A stretch of 35,217 nucleotides of DNA from JAPLDA01 sp043783155 (GCA_043783155.1 JAYVZS010000049.1:1-35217); one strand, 5' to 3'. Shown: positions 16,036 to 23,741, counted from the first letter of the stretch. Program-made: numbers and translations. Notes: generated from the letters alone by a model not told the origin.

Positions 16036-18008
16036 TATGCCATCAGCTTTTTCAACTGATCTTCAAACCGGCGCTTCGCCAAAAAATTCAGTTCAAGGTC
16101 AAGGTTCATCGGAACAGGTGTATCAAGTGATGCGCATCTTACCACCGGTGCATCAAGAGCATCAAAACAATGTTCGCTTAGGTGAGCAGAAATTTCGCCT
16201 CCTACTCCGCCGATCAATGTGTCCTCATGCAGGATGATGACTCTGCCTGTTTTGCGGACAGAATTTTCCACACACTCCTTATCCCACGGGAGCAACGTTC
16301 TCAGGTCGATGAGATCAGCTGAAATATCCGGGTTATTATCCAACGTCTCCATGGCCCAATGAACTCCGAAGCCATAACTGATAATGGTAACATTTTTCCC
16401 TTCTCTAACCAATCGCGCTTTACCTATTTCAGTCGTGTAATAATCATCCGGAACCTCTTCCGTGATACTTCTGTAAAGCGCTTTGTGTTCAAAGAACATG
16501 ACAGGATTCGGGTCCTCGATCGATGCAATCAACAAACCTTTTGCATCGGAAGGAAACGCGGGATACACCACTTTTAATCCGGGAGTATGAACAAACCACG
16601 CTTCATTACTTTGGGAATGAAACGGGCCGGCATTCACACCTGCACCGGTGGGCATTCTTACCACGACGTCTGCGTTTTGTCCCCAGCGGTAATGACTCTT
16701 CGCGAGGTTGTTAATGACCTGGTTGAAACCGCACGTAACAAAATCCGCGAACTGCATTTCCACAATCGCTTTCATGCCGTTGATCGAGAGTCCGAAACCC
16801 GCACCGATAATAGCCGATTCACAAATCGGAGTATTGCGCACGCGCGCTTTTCCAAATGCTTCCACAAATCCCTGCGTTGCTTTAAACACGCCACCGTATT
16901 CAGCGATGTCTTGTCCCATAATAACAAGATTATCATGACGCTCCATTGCTTGCCGCATTCCGTCAGTGATCGCATCCAGATATCTCTTCTCCGTTTTTGT
17001 TGACGAAGGGAAAAAAAACCCCGGCGGCGACTGATCAAACATATCCAGCAACTCATTCTCCGTATCCACTTTAGGATTTTCTTCCGCGTAGGTGATCTCA
17101 AGATTCTTTTCAATCTCCTGTTTCATTTCTTTTCTGAATGTCGCAATCACGCCGACATCAATAATTTTTTCCTGGAGTAAAAAATTTTCGAAGTTGTTGA
17201 CAGGGTCTTTCTTTCCCCATTGGTCAAATAATTCCTGCGGAACATATTTTGTTCCGGATGCTTCTTCATGTCCGCGCATTCTGAACGTAAGACATTCCAG
17301 AATTACCGGTCGCGGTCTTTTCCTGATCGACTCTGCCAGCGATTTAATTGTTGAATATGTTTCAAGGACATTATTTCCGTCGATCTGGACTGCCTCTATT
17401 CCGTAACCGATTCCCTTGTCAATAAATTGTTTCATCCGAAACTGTTCATTGGACGGAGTTGACAGACCATATCCGTTGTTCTCAATAATAAAAATAACAG
17501 GTAGATCCCATACGGCAGCTACATTCACGGATTCATGAAAATCTCCCTCGCTGGTACCGCCGTCGCCGCTGAAAACTGCGGTTACTTTATTATTTTTCTT
17601 CAGTAAATTTCCAAGTGCAATACCATCAGCGACTCCTAACTGGGGGCCTAAATGAGAGATCATTCCGATAATGTGAAACTCCTGTGTTCCGAAATGGAAT
17701 GACCGGTCGCGTCCTTTTGTAAATCCCCCCGGTTTGCCTTGCCATTGAGAAAACAAGCGATGCAATGGAATTTTTCTGGTCGTAAAAACTCCGAGGTTTC
17801 GATGCATCGGAAGAATATACTCATCAGGGTCAAGAGCGAGTCCACAGCCGACAGAAATTGCTTCCTGCCCGATACCGGAGAACCACTTCGCAATTTTACC
17901 CTGCCGAAGCAACACCAACATCTTTTCCTCGATGAGGCGGGGTTTTAAAAGTTCCTTATAAATATGAATTAATGATTCGTTATCGAACCCTGATTTATCA
18001 AATTTCAT
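16032..18008 (-). CDS. Fused E1 alpha/beta 2-oxoacid dehydrogenase (thiamine-dependent)
   Basis: 658 residues. The N-terminal half (1 to ~320) is the E1 alpha chain with the thiamine-diphosphate/Mg motif GDGGTSEGDFHES (148-160) ending in ENN (176-178), plus the HRNLGVF and GKPGGFTKGRDRSFHFG stretches of the branched-chain/acetoin type. The C-terminal half (from ~340) is E1 beta (KRYLDAITDGM, GQDIAEYGGVF, ADF near 430, PVMFFEHKALYR, LIDLRTLLPWD). It decarboxylates a 2-oxoacid and passes the acyl group to a lipoyl E2. The branched-chain enzyme is most likely, but acetoin or pyruvate cannot be excluded by eye. Alpha-beta fusions of this length are common in Bacteroidetes. No E2 or E3 gene is in the window. 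The promoter lies in a shared divergent region with the small gene at 18088. Confidence 0.93.
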   Translation of the reverse strand: MKFDKSGFDNESLIHIYKELLKPRLIEEKMLVLLRQGKIAKWFSGIGQEAISVGCGLALDPDEYILPMHRNLGVFTTRKIPLHRLFSQWQGKPGGFTKGRDRSFHFGTQEFHIIGMISHLGPQLGVADGIALGNLLKKNNKVTAVFSGDGGTSEGDFHESVNVAAVWDLPVIFIIENNGYGLSTPSNEQFRMKQFIDKGIGYGIEAVQIDGNNVLETYSTIKSLAESIRKRPRPVILECLTFRMRGHEEASGTKYVPQELFDQWGKKDPVNNFENFLLQEKIIDVGVIATFRKEMKQEIEKNLEITYAEENPKVDTENELLDMFDQSPPGFFFPSSTKTEKRYLDAITDGMRQAMERHDNLVIMGQDIAEYGGVFKATQGFVEAFGKARVRNTPICESAIIGAGFGLSINGMKAIVEMQFADFVTCGFNQVINNLAKSHYRWGQNADVVVRMPTGAGVNAGPFHSQSNEAWFVHTPGLKVVYPAFPSDAKGLLIASIEDPNPVMFFEHKALYRSITEEVPDDYYTTEIGKARLVREGKNVTIISYGFGVHWAMETLDNNPDISADLIDLRTLLPWDKECVENSVRKTGRVIILHEDTLIGGVGGEISAHLSEHCFDALDAPVVRCASLDTPVPMNLDLELNFLAKRRFEDQLKKLMAY

Positions 18009-18039
18009 CCTATAGCAGATTGACCAAAAATTACTTTGA

Positions 18040-18047
18040 CAAAATTA
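18040..18047 (-). promoter_or_regulatory. -7 box (TAATTTTG) for the E1 gene
   Basis: CAAAATTA on the plus strand is an exact minus-strand TAnnTTTG, 31 bp before the ATG at 18008. It sits within the divergent promoter region shared with the small gene at 18088. Confidence 0.5.
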
Positions 18048-18062
18048 TTGAAAAAAGCTTAC

Positions 18063-18070
18063 TAACTTTG
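18063..18070 (+). promoter_or_regulatory. -7 box (TAACTTTG) for the small CxxC membrane protein gene
   Basis: TAACTTTG matches TAnnTTTG exactly, 17 bp before the ATG at 18088. A TTTG at 18035-18038 is 24 bp upstream, slightly longer than the usual 17-23 bp spacing. It is intertwined with the E1 promoter. Confidence 0.55.
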
Positions 18071-18087
18071 TACAATTAATAATTGAA

Positions 18088-18258
18088 ATGAACATTCAGG
18101 TCATCCTTATCATTGTCATTGCAGCCGGAGCCCTTTTTTTCCTCGGGGCAAGATTCTATAAATTAATTTCAGGGAAAAATAAATCCGGCGACTGCCCCAA
18201 CTGCGGCATGGATAGTTCTGTGAAACTTCCGGAGAAAAAAACTGACGACCTTGTCTGA
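18088..18258 (+). CDS. 56-residue single-pass membrane protein with CPNCG motif
   Basis: ATG at 18088 to TGA at 18256-18258. Residues 4-24 are a clean hydrophobic helix (VILIIVIAAGALFFLG), followed by a basic stretch (RFYKLISGKNK), then CPNCGMD at 36-42 and an acidic/lysine tail. This layout (N-terminal helix, short cytosolic tail with a CxxC) resembles FeoB-associated Cys-rich membrane proteins, but only one CxxC is present and no feoB is nearby, so that name is tentative. It has its own -7 box. The short length means automatic callers may miss it. Confidence 0.72.
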   Translation: MNIQVILIIVIAAGALFFLGARFYKLISGKNKSGDCPNCGMDSSVKLPEKKTDDLV

Positions 18259-18314
18259 GAGTATTCCTTCAGTCTGCTTAAAGTACCTTGAGGACTATAT
18301 TGTGAGGAGTAATT

Positions 18315-18386
18315 CTTAGTGAACCTTCGTGTTCTTAGCGTTAGTGGTCATACTTTTTTACTACTGAGACACTGAGAAGTACTGAG
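18315..18386. repeat. CTTAGTG-word palindrome downstream of the small gene
   Basis: The left arm 18315-18348 reads CTTAGTG, CTTCGTG, CTTAGCG, TTAGTGGT. The right arm 18360-18386 (ACTACTGAGACACTGAG, then AAGTACTGAG) is its imperfect complement across a T-rich loop. Same architecture as the elements at 7659 and 25762. It may serve as a 3' end structure for the gene ending at 18258. Confidence 0.7.
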
Positions 18387-18453
18387 AGAGCTTGTTATTT
18401 TTATCCTTTTCATTATTTAAAATGAAACACTAATCAATTTCTTCTTTATCACA

Positions 18454-18490
18454 ATAAAAAAAGAGTTCCGGTTTCCCGAAACTCTTTTTC
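18454..18490 (-). terminator. Terminator of the 66-residue lipoprotein gene
   Basis: On the minus strand a stem of AAAGAGTT with AACTCTTT (18480-18487 with 18460-18467), extended inward by wobble pairs, is followed by a U-run (A-run 18456-18462). It starts 22 bp past the stop at 18512. Confidence 0.8.
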
Positions 18491-18511
18491 TATTTTTTTG
18501 AATGAGACCGA

Positions 18512-18712
18512 TTACTTCTTTGCAGTAGTATCTGTAGTCATTTTGCTTGAATCAGCAGCAACAACAGTAGCAGCATTTTGAGCAGCAGCCGTAGCAGCGT
18601 TAATTGAATCCTGTGCTTCTTTTTCAGCTTTGGCTTTTTCTTCAGCATTAGGACCGCAAGCATAGAATGTGAACATTCCGGCAATAAATAAGATAGAGAG
18701 AACTTTTTTCAT
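18512..18712 (-). CDS. Small Ala/Lys-rich lipoprotein
   Basis: 66 residues from the ATG at 18712 (upstream in-frame codons lack the lipoprotein signal). MKKVLSILFIAGMFTFYACG gives a lipobox with Cys19. The mature part begins GPNAEEKAKAEKEAQDSIN and is rich in Ala, Lys and Glu, then Thr, probably helical and then disordered. It is a paralogue of the gene at 18846: same signal peptide, same CGPxAEEKAxAEK beginning, and a similar promoter. The function is unknown; abundant small helical lipoproteins can act as envelope spacers (inference only). Confidence 0.85.
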   Translation of the reverse strand: MKKVLSILFIAGMFTFYACGPNAEEKAKAEKEAQDSINAATAAAQNAATVVAADSSKMTTDTTAKK

Positions 18713-18744
18713 TGTAATTTTTGTTAATTTTTGTTTAGTGCGCG

Positions 18745-18774
18745 CAAATGTAGTCTTATTTTTGAACCAACAAA
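18745..18774 (-). promoter_or_regulatory. Full Bacteroidetes promoter of the 66-residue lipoprotein
   Basis: On the minus strand, TTTG (18771-18774), 18 bp, then TACATTTG (18745-18752), 32 bp before the ATG. Both halves match the -33/-7 consensus with normal spacing, the best in this part of the window. Confidence 0.75.
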
Positions 18775-18845
18775 ACTGTAGTCCAAAAAAGATTAACAAA
18801 TTCTGATTAATAATTAAGAACGGTTATCAGACCGCAGGATAAACC

Positions 18846-19181
18846 TTACTTCTTAACAGCACCCGGACGGCCTGGAAGGGCTTGACCTGGTTTTATTACC
18901 TGTGCAGCAGGTTTTTTTGCCTTTGGAACAGGTTTGTTTTTAACATTTTCTGCAACTTTTGCAAGTGAATCAGCTTTTACCTGTGCAGCTGTAGCTTCAG
19001 CATCAGCTTTCGCTTTTTCAGCGGCAGCTACTGCATTCAAAGAATCCTGAACTGCTTTTTGAACAGCAGCGATAGAATCTTGTGTACGTTTTTCGGCTGC
19101 AGCTTTTTCTTCAGCGCTTGGTCCGCAAGCTACCAACGACGATATACCTGCAATTAAAAGGATAGAGAGAACTTTTTTCAT
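18846..19181 (-). CDS. Ala/Lys-rich lipoprotein, paralogue of the 18512 gene
   Basis: 111 residues. MKKVLSILLIAGISSLVACG gives a lipobox with Cys19, and the mature start GPSAEEKAAAEKRTQDSIAA is almost that of the neighbour. A longer helical region follows with a loose QDSI/KADS periodicity, then a Pro/Lys-rich tail ending LPGRPGAVKK. Together with 18512-18712 it is a tandem duplication that has diverged in length. The -7 box TATATTTG at 19216-19223 shares the GCGCAAAT context with that of the neighbour, so the promoter was duplicated too. The role is unknown. Confidence 0.87.
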   Translation of the reverse strand: MKKVLSILLIAGISSLVACGPSAEEKAAAEKRTQDSIAAVQKAVQDSLNAVAAAEKAKADAEATAAQVKADSLAKVAENVKNKPVPKAKKPAAQVIKPGQALPGRPGAVKK

Positions 19182-19215
19182 TTTTTTTAGTTATTGATTT
19201 TGGTGAATTTTTGCG

Positions 19216-19223
19216 CAAATATA
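19216..19223 (-). promoter_or_regulatory. -7 box (TATATTTG) of the 111-residue lipoprotein
   Basis: CAAATATA on the plus strand is an exact minus-strand TAnnTTTG, 34 bp before the ATG at 19181, preceded by the same GCG context as the paralogue at 18745. Confidence 0.55.
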
Positions 19224-19281
19224 GAAGGATTATTTAATTATAAAAAAAATCTATAAAATTTCCTCCAAAGAAAGTAACGCT

Positions 19282-19289
19282 TATCTTTG
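19282..19289 (+). promoter_or_regulatory. -7 box (TATCTTTG) of the DUF5011-like lipoprotein
   Basis: Exact TAnnTTTG, with TTTC about 19 bp upstream as an imperfect -33. It puts a transcript start near 19296, consistent with translation starting at 19331 and not at the first in-frame ATG at 19520. Confidence 0.55.
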
Positions 19290-19330
19290 CCCCAGAAATT
19301 ACTCTATAACCCCCAAAACCAATAATCAAG

Positions 19331-19966
19331 ATAAAAAAAAATCTTTTAATTGCAAGTGCTTTAGTTCTTATTTCAGGATCAGTTTTCCTGAATGGATGTA
19401 AAAAAGACGACACAACTGCTCCGGTTATTACCGTAACAGGTGACAATCCTGCGACAGTAGTTCTTGGTGGAACATATACGGATGCAGGAGCCACCGCAAA
19501 TGACGCTACTGATGGAAATGTGACTGTAACTGCTTCAGGAACCGTTGATCCGAATACTGCGGGCACTTATACAAAAACATACTCAGCCACTGATAAAGCT
19601 GGTAATACAAGTACTGCAACCAGAACTGTTAACGTGGTTATTCAGCGATCAAATTATATCATGTCGTTTCATACTGATGATTCATGCACCACTAATCCGT
19701 CCATCGGTGCTTTTACATGGTCTGGATCAATAGCAGCTGGAAGTGCTGCCAATACAATTGTTATTTCTGGTTTCACTGGAACTGCTGCGCCTTGTATTGC
19801 TACAATTAACGGAGCTACTGTTACTATCGCAAGTCAAACCGTTGGTTCGTTTACCAATGTTACTGGTAATGGAACAATGAACAACACTGGAACAAAAATC
19901 ACGTTAGATTATTCAGCGACAATGGGTACAACTGAAAGCTACCATGCTATTTTAACCAAACTCTAA
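19331..19966 (+). CDS. DUF5011/Ig-like lipoprotein with apparent ATA start
   Basis: About 211 residues if translation begins at ATA 19331. The frame is open from a stop at 19307 and has no ATG, GTG or TTG that gives a sensible N-terminus before ATG 19520. From 19331 it reads (I/M)KKNLLIASALVLISGSVF then LNGCKKDD, a perfect lipoprotein signal with Cys23. Residues ~30-100 form a DUF5011-type bacterial Ig-like domain (PVITVTGDNP, then YTDAGATANDATDGNVTV, then TYTKTYSATDKAGNTSTATR). The C-terminal ~110 residues are beta-rich with two Cys. So either a rare ATA start or an ATG-to-ATA change is present; starting at 19520 would cut the domain and lose export. A terminator follows. Confidence 0.8.
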   Translation: MKKNLLIASALVLISGSVFLNGCKKDDTTAPVITVTGDNPATVVLGGTYTDAGATANDATDGNVTVTASGTVDPNTAGTYTKTYSATDKAGNTSTATRTVNVVIQRSNYIMSFHTDDSCTTNPSIGAFTWSGSIAAGSAANTIVISGFTGTAAPCIATINGATVTIASQTVGSFTNVTGNGTMNNTGTKITLDYSATMGTTESYHAILTKL

Positions 19967-19991
19967 AATTTAGTATAAGATAATATCATTC

Positions 19992-20022
19992 AAAAAGCTG
20001 CTCTTCACGGGCAGCTTTTTTA
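19992..20022 (+). terminator. Terminator after the DUF5011-like gene
   Basis: AAAAAGCTGC (19992-20001) pairs with GCAGCTTTTT (20011-20020) around a 9-base loop, followed by T residues, 26 bp past the stop codon. Confidence 0.9.
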
Positions 20023-20057
20023 TTTTCATTCCTTTTCGTTTTATTACTTTCGCCGGC

Positions 20058-21992
20058 ATGCAGAACAACAAAAGCAGTTTGCTGCTACTTGTACAGCGTA
20101 TTTTGCTGCTCATCGTTTTATACTCGCTGTGCAGGCTCCTTTTTCTACTCTTTAATCTGAACTACTTCTCCGGAACTTCTACAGGTTCTTTGTTGAAAGA
20201 TTTTTTCTTCGGCATCCGGTTCGACATTTCTGCTATCATCATTTCAAACATTGTTTTCATCGGGCTTCACTTCTATCCGCTCGAATTATTCTATCACAAA
20301 TACTATCAGCGTTTCCTGAAAATAATTTTCCTTGCCGTGAATATTCCGCTGCTGCTTTTCAGTTGCATTGACTTCGGGTTTTTCAGATTTTCAGCCAAAC
20401 ACGCCACCAGCGATGTGTTCAAGGTAATGAGTTATGGAGAAGATTTCATCAACACGGTTCCTTCCATGATCGTCGATTTCTGGTACCTGCTGCTTGTTTT
20501 TTTCGGACTTTGTATCCTGCTCGTCCGGGGATATACTAAAATCAGGATCAAAAAAGAGGCGGCCGATAATCAGAATTCCAATTCAAAACTCACCTTAAAA
20601 AAAATAATCATCAGCTGCATCGGAATTTATTTAGTCGTCATCGGATTCCGCGGCGGGTTTCAGTACAAACCGCTGTTCATTATCTCCGCCTCACAATATG
20701 GTTCTTCAAAAGATGTTGCGCTTATCTTAAATACTCCGTTCACAATTTTGAAAACATTCGGTAAGACACACCTGGATGAACTAAATTATTTTTCCAAAGA
20801 TGAAGTGGAAAGAAAATCTCCGGTAAGCCATCAATTCAATACCGGCGAACCTTTCCGAAACATGAATGTCGTGATCATCATCATGGAAAGTTTCGGAAAA
20901 GAATACATCGGAAGTCTGAATCACTATAAGGGTTATACGCCTTTCCTTGATTCACTCATGAAAGAAAGCCTCGTCTTCGACAATGCTTTTGCGAACGGAA
21001 AAAGATCCATTGAAGGAATACCTGCTATTGTAGCAGGCATTCCGTCGCTGATGGAAGAACCTTTTATTACATCCGCTTATTCGGGAAATTCAATTTCAAG
21101 TCTTGCGAGTATCCTGAAATCAAAAGGATATGTAACGTCATTTTATCACGGCGGAACAAACGGTACGATGGGCTTCGATAACTTCACTCATCTTGCCGGT
21201 TTCGATTATTACTATGGACGACGTGAATATAACAATGAAAAAGACTTTGACGGAAGCTGGGGAATTTATGATGAACCCTTTCTTCAAAACTTTGCAAAGC
21301 AACTCAGCGAGATGAAACAACCCTTCTACTCTACTCTTTTTACGCTTTCGTCTCATCATCCGTATTCAATTCCACCGGAGCTAAAAAACAGATTCAGAAA
21401 AGGAACACTGCCGATTCATCAAAGTATTTTGTACGCTGATTATTCTCTAAAAAAATTCTTTGAGACGGCTTCGAAGATGCCTTTTTTCGACAACACACTT
21501 TTTGTGATTACCGCTGATCATACTGCGCTCTCCGAATATCCTTTCTACCAAAGCAAAGTTGGAATGTATAGCATCCCGATAATTTTTTACAAACATCACA
21601 CTGATTTGAAAGGAATCTCGCAACTCACCACTCAGCAAATTGACATCCTGCCAAGCGTGCTCGATTACCTCCATTTTGATAAGCCGTTTTTCTCTTTCGG
21701 CAAAAGTGTTTTCGACAGCACCGATCATCACATTGCCGTGAATTATCTGAATGATACGTACCAGATATTATCTGACAATTATTCATTAAGTTTGGATACT
21801 TTAAAAAATAATTTCCTTTACCATTACACGACTGATAGTTTACTTCAACATGATCTTCTTGCATCAGATACAGTTGTCGCTTCAAAAATGGAAAAGAAAT
21901 TGAAAGCGTTTATTCAAAATTATAATGAGGCGTTGATAAGAAATAAGATGGTAGTTGATGGTCCACCGTCGACAGTGCATAGTCCACAGTAA
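20058..21992 (+). CDS. LTA synthase family phosphoglycerol transferase
   Basis: 644 residues. Five hydrophobic segments in the first ~215 residues anchor it in the inner membrane; the rest is a periplasmic alkaline-phosphatase/sulfatase fold. Visible motifs: IIMESFG (metal ligand Glu), NGKRSIEGIPAI with Ser317 where the nucleophile is expected, YHGGTNGTMGFDNF, GIYDEPF, SSHHPYS and ITADHT (metal-binding Asp/His). Enzymes of this class (LtaS, OpgB) move sn-glycerol 1-phosphate from phosphatidylglycerol, leaving diacylglycerol. A Gram-negative acceptor is unknown here. The next two genes encode lipid kinases that could recycle that diacylglycerol. The last 14 residues (MVVDGPPSTVHSPQ) are encoded by a GTCCACAGT-type word repeat and look like an added tail. 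Confidence 0.9.
   Translation: MQNNKSSLLLLVQRILLLIVLYSLCRLLFLLFNLNYFSGTSTGSLLKDFFFGIRFDISAIIISNIVFIGLHFYPLELFYHKYYQRFLKIIFLAVNIPLLLFSCIDFGFFRFSAKHATSDVFKVMSYGEDFINTVPSMIVDFWYLLLVFFGLCILLVRGYTKIRIKKEAADNQNSNSKLTLKKIIISCIGIYLVVIGFRGGFQYKPLFIISASQYGSSKDVALILNTPFTILKTFGKTHLDELNYFSKDEVERKSPVSHQFNTGEPFRNMNVVIIIMESFGKEYIGSLNHYKGYTPFLDSLMKESLVFDNAFANGKRSIEGIPAIVAGIPSLMEEPFITSAYSGNSISSLASILKSKGYVTSFYHGGTNGTMGFDNFTHLAGFDYYYGRREYNNEKDFDGSWGIYDEPFLQNFAKQLSEMKQPFYSTLFTLSSHHPYSIPPELKNRFRKGTLPIHQSILYADYSLKKFFETASKMPFFDNTLFVITADHTALSEYPFYQSKVGMYSIPIIFYKHHTDLKGISQLTTQQIDILPSVLDYLHFDKPFFSFGKSVFDSTDHHIAVNYLNDTYQILSDNYSLSLDTLKNNFLYHYTTDSLLQHDLLASDTVVASKMEKKLKAFIQNYNEALIRNKMVVDGPPSTVHSPQ
21949..21991. repeat. GTCCACAGT-word repeat at the end of the LTA-synthase-like gene
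   Basis: GTAGTTGAT, GGTCCACCG, TCGACAGTG and CATAGTCCACAGT follow each other, a degenerate 9- to 10-base word series, encoding the final residues and reaching the stop. It looks like an intergenic repeat that has been read into by loss of the former stop. Confidence 0.45.
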
Positions 21993-22044
21993 TGTCTCAA
22001 ATAGTCAATTATTCATTCAAACATTGAATCGCTCCTCGTCCCTC

Positions 22045-22926
22045 ATGAAGAAGAAAATACGTTTTATCATCAATCCGAAATCAGGCGTGAGCAGCAAGGA
22101 TGAAATTCCTGACCTCATCAATCGTTTGGTTGATAGGGATCAATACGATTTCGAAATTTGCTTTACGGAAGCTCCGAAACACGGGACCATATTAAGTCTT
22201 GAATCGGCTGTTAAAAAATACCATGCTGTTATTTCAATCGGCGGTGATGGTTCTGCGAACGAAGTAGCAACAGGATTGCAGAAAAGTGAAACTGCACTTG
22301 GGATTATCGCGACGGGTTCGGGAAACGGAATGGCGAGACATCTTAATATTCCGATGGACATTAAAAAAGCATTGCACGTAATCAACACAGGGAGAATTGA
22401 AAAGATTGATACCCTGAGAGTGAATGAAGAATTCTGTCTAGGCACCATCGGTGTTGGTTTCGATGCCCACATCGCTCATCTATTCGCAGCTTCATCGAAA
22501 CGCGGGTATTCAACGTATGTGAAACTCGTGCTCTCCGAATTTTACAAGTACCATCCGATTTCATTCGATATCTCTGTTGATGGTCAGCATATTTCAAAAA
22601 AATGTTTCCTGCTTACCATTGCCAACTCCTCTCAATTCGGCAACAATGCTGTGATTGCTCCGTTCGCCGATGTACAGGATGGAATCATCGACATTACCAT
22701 GATGAGAAAATTCGCCTTCATTTTTGCACCACACCTGATCTGGCGTTTGATGAATAATGTGATACACAAGTCAAGATTTTTTTCGATGATGCGCGGAAAA
22801 AATATATTTTTGAAAAATAGTGGCGAGTTGAAAGGGCATATCGACGGTGAACCGGTTACGTTTAACGGCGATCTTCACATTGATATCATTCCGGCTTCCT
22901 TGAATGTAATTGTTCCATCAAATTAA
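22045..22926 (+). CDS. Diacylglycerol/lipid kinase, YegS/DgkB family
   Basis: 293 residues from the ATG at 22045 (MKKKIRFIINPKSG). The in-frame ATG at 21955 would add 30 residues of repeat-derived sequence overlapping the previous gene. Motifs: the nucleotide site IGGDGSANEVATGL (65-78), GTGSGN-type loop IATGSGNGMARHLNIP (88-103), and GVGFDAHIA. The family phosphorylates diacylglycerol, ceramide or related lipids with ATP; B. subtilis DgkB recycles diacylglycerol left by LtaS. Its place between an LTA-synthase-like gene and dgkA fits that job. Six base pairs separate it from dgkA. Confidence 0.92.
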   Translation: MKKKIRFIINPKSGVSSKDEIPDLINRLVDRDQYDFEICFTEAPKHGTILSLESAVKKYHAVISIGGDGSANEVATGLQKSETALGIIATGSGNGMARHLNIPMDIKKALHVINTGRIEKIDTLRVNEEFCLGTIGVGFDAHIAHLFAASSKRGYSTYVKLVLSEFYKYHPISFDISVDGQHISKKCFLLTIANSSQFGNNAVIAPFADVQDGIIDITMMRKFAFIFAPHLIWRLMNNVIHKSRFFSMMRGKNIFLKNSGELKGHIDGEPVTFNGDLHIDIIPASLNVIVPSN

Positions 22927-22932
22927 ACAGCT

Positions 22933-23298
22933 ATGATCGTAAGAAGAAATTTCAGAAGTTTTATGAGTGGTTTTGTTTACGCTGCCAAAGGATTGGTTGA
23001 AGCCATCAAATCACAATTCAATATTCGATTTCATTTTGTCGCGACGATATTTGTGATAGCACTTTCATTTTATTACAAACTGAATCCAACTGAATGGTGT
23101 TTCATTTTATTAAGTATCTCAATTGTATGGACGACTGAATTAATCAACACCGCGATCGAATACCTCACTGATTTCGTTTCGCCCGAATATAATTTTTTAG
23201 CCGGGAAGGTGAAGGACATTGCCGCCGGTGCTGTGCTTATTGCCGCTGTACTATCGGCTTGTGTGGGGTTGATTATTTTTGTTCCGAAGATATTTTAG
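22933..23298 (+). CDS. dgkA: Diacylglycerol/undecaprenol kinase, DgkA family
   Basis: 121 residues with three membrane helices (about 32-48, 54-72, 95-118). The catalytic region WTTELINTAIEYLTD holds Glu69 and Glu76, and EYNFLAGKVKDIAAGAV matches the family signature. In Gram-negatives it phosphorylates diacylglycerol to phosphatidate; the Gram-positive type acts on undecaprenol, and the sequence alone does not decide. It is the third gene of the presumed phosphoglycerol/lipid recycling unit. Confidence 0.93.
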   Translation: MIVRRNFRSFMSGFVYAAKGLVEAIKSQFNIRFHFVATIFVIALSFYYKLNPTEWCFILLSISIVWTTELINTAIEYLTDFVSPEYNFLAGKVKDIAAGAVLIAAVLSACVGLIIFVPKIF

Positions 23299-23329
23299 TT
23301 GCTGTTTGTTAGTTCTTAGTTTTTAGTTG

Positions 23330-23668
23330 ATGTCGAAGAAAAATAAAAATATCGAGGGAGTTATATATTCTACAAATCCTGATTTCAAATTTCAGTCAGG
23401 AGAAAAAGCAGAACCATTGGTTACAAAATCGAACCAGCAGGATCTTCGTGTGTGGCTGGAATATCATGGTGGTAAAGCGGTAACGATCGTCCGGAGTTTT
23501 ATCGGCGCCCCTTCTGAATTAGAAAAACTCGGCAAAGAATTAAAAGTAAAATGTGGTGTAGGCGGTTCGGTAAAAGACGGCGTCATTCTCATCCAGGGAA
23601 ATCAACGTGAGAAAGTGATGGTGATGTTGGCGAAGATGGGGTTTAAGGCGAAGAAAGCGGGAGGTTGA
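23330..23668 (+). CDS. SUI1/YciH-type translation initiation factor-related protein
   Basis: 112 residues from the ATG at 23330 (MSKKNKN); a TTG one codon earlier is also in frame. After a lysine-rich, disordered N-terminus (to ~40) comes the SUI1 fold: R-x-WLEYHGGKAVTIVR, FIGAPSELEKLGKELKVKCG, VGGSVKDGVILIQG and a final helix with VMVMLAKMGFKAKK. Bacterial YciH proteins resemble eukaryotic eIF1 and may monitor initiator tRNA or start-codon choice. It sits 31 bp after dgkA and ends before a gene of opposite strand. Confidence 0.92.
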   Translation: MSKKNKNIEGVIYSTNPDFKFQSGEKAEPLVTKSNQQDLRVWLEYHGGKAVTIVRSFIGAPSELEKLGKELKVKCGVGGSVKDGVILIQGNQREKVMVMLAKMGFKAKKAGG

Positions 23669-23741
23669 TTGTTTACGGTTGGGGTTTACGGTTTGTTTTT
23701 AAAAGTTTACTGCGGGTATTGTTCATTGGTTCAATGGTTTA

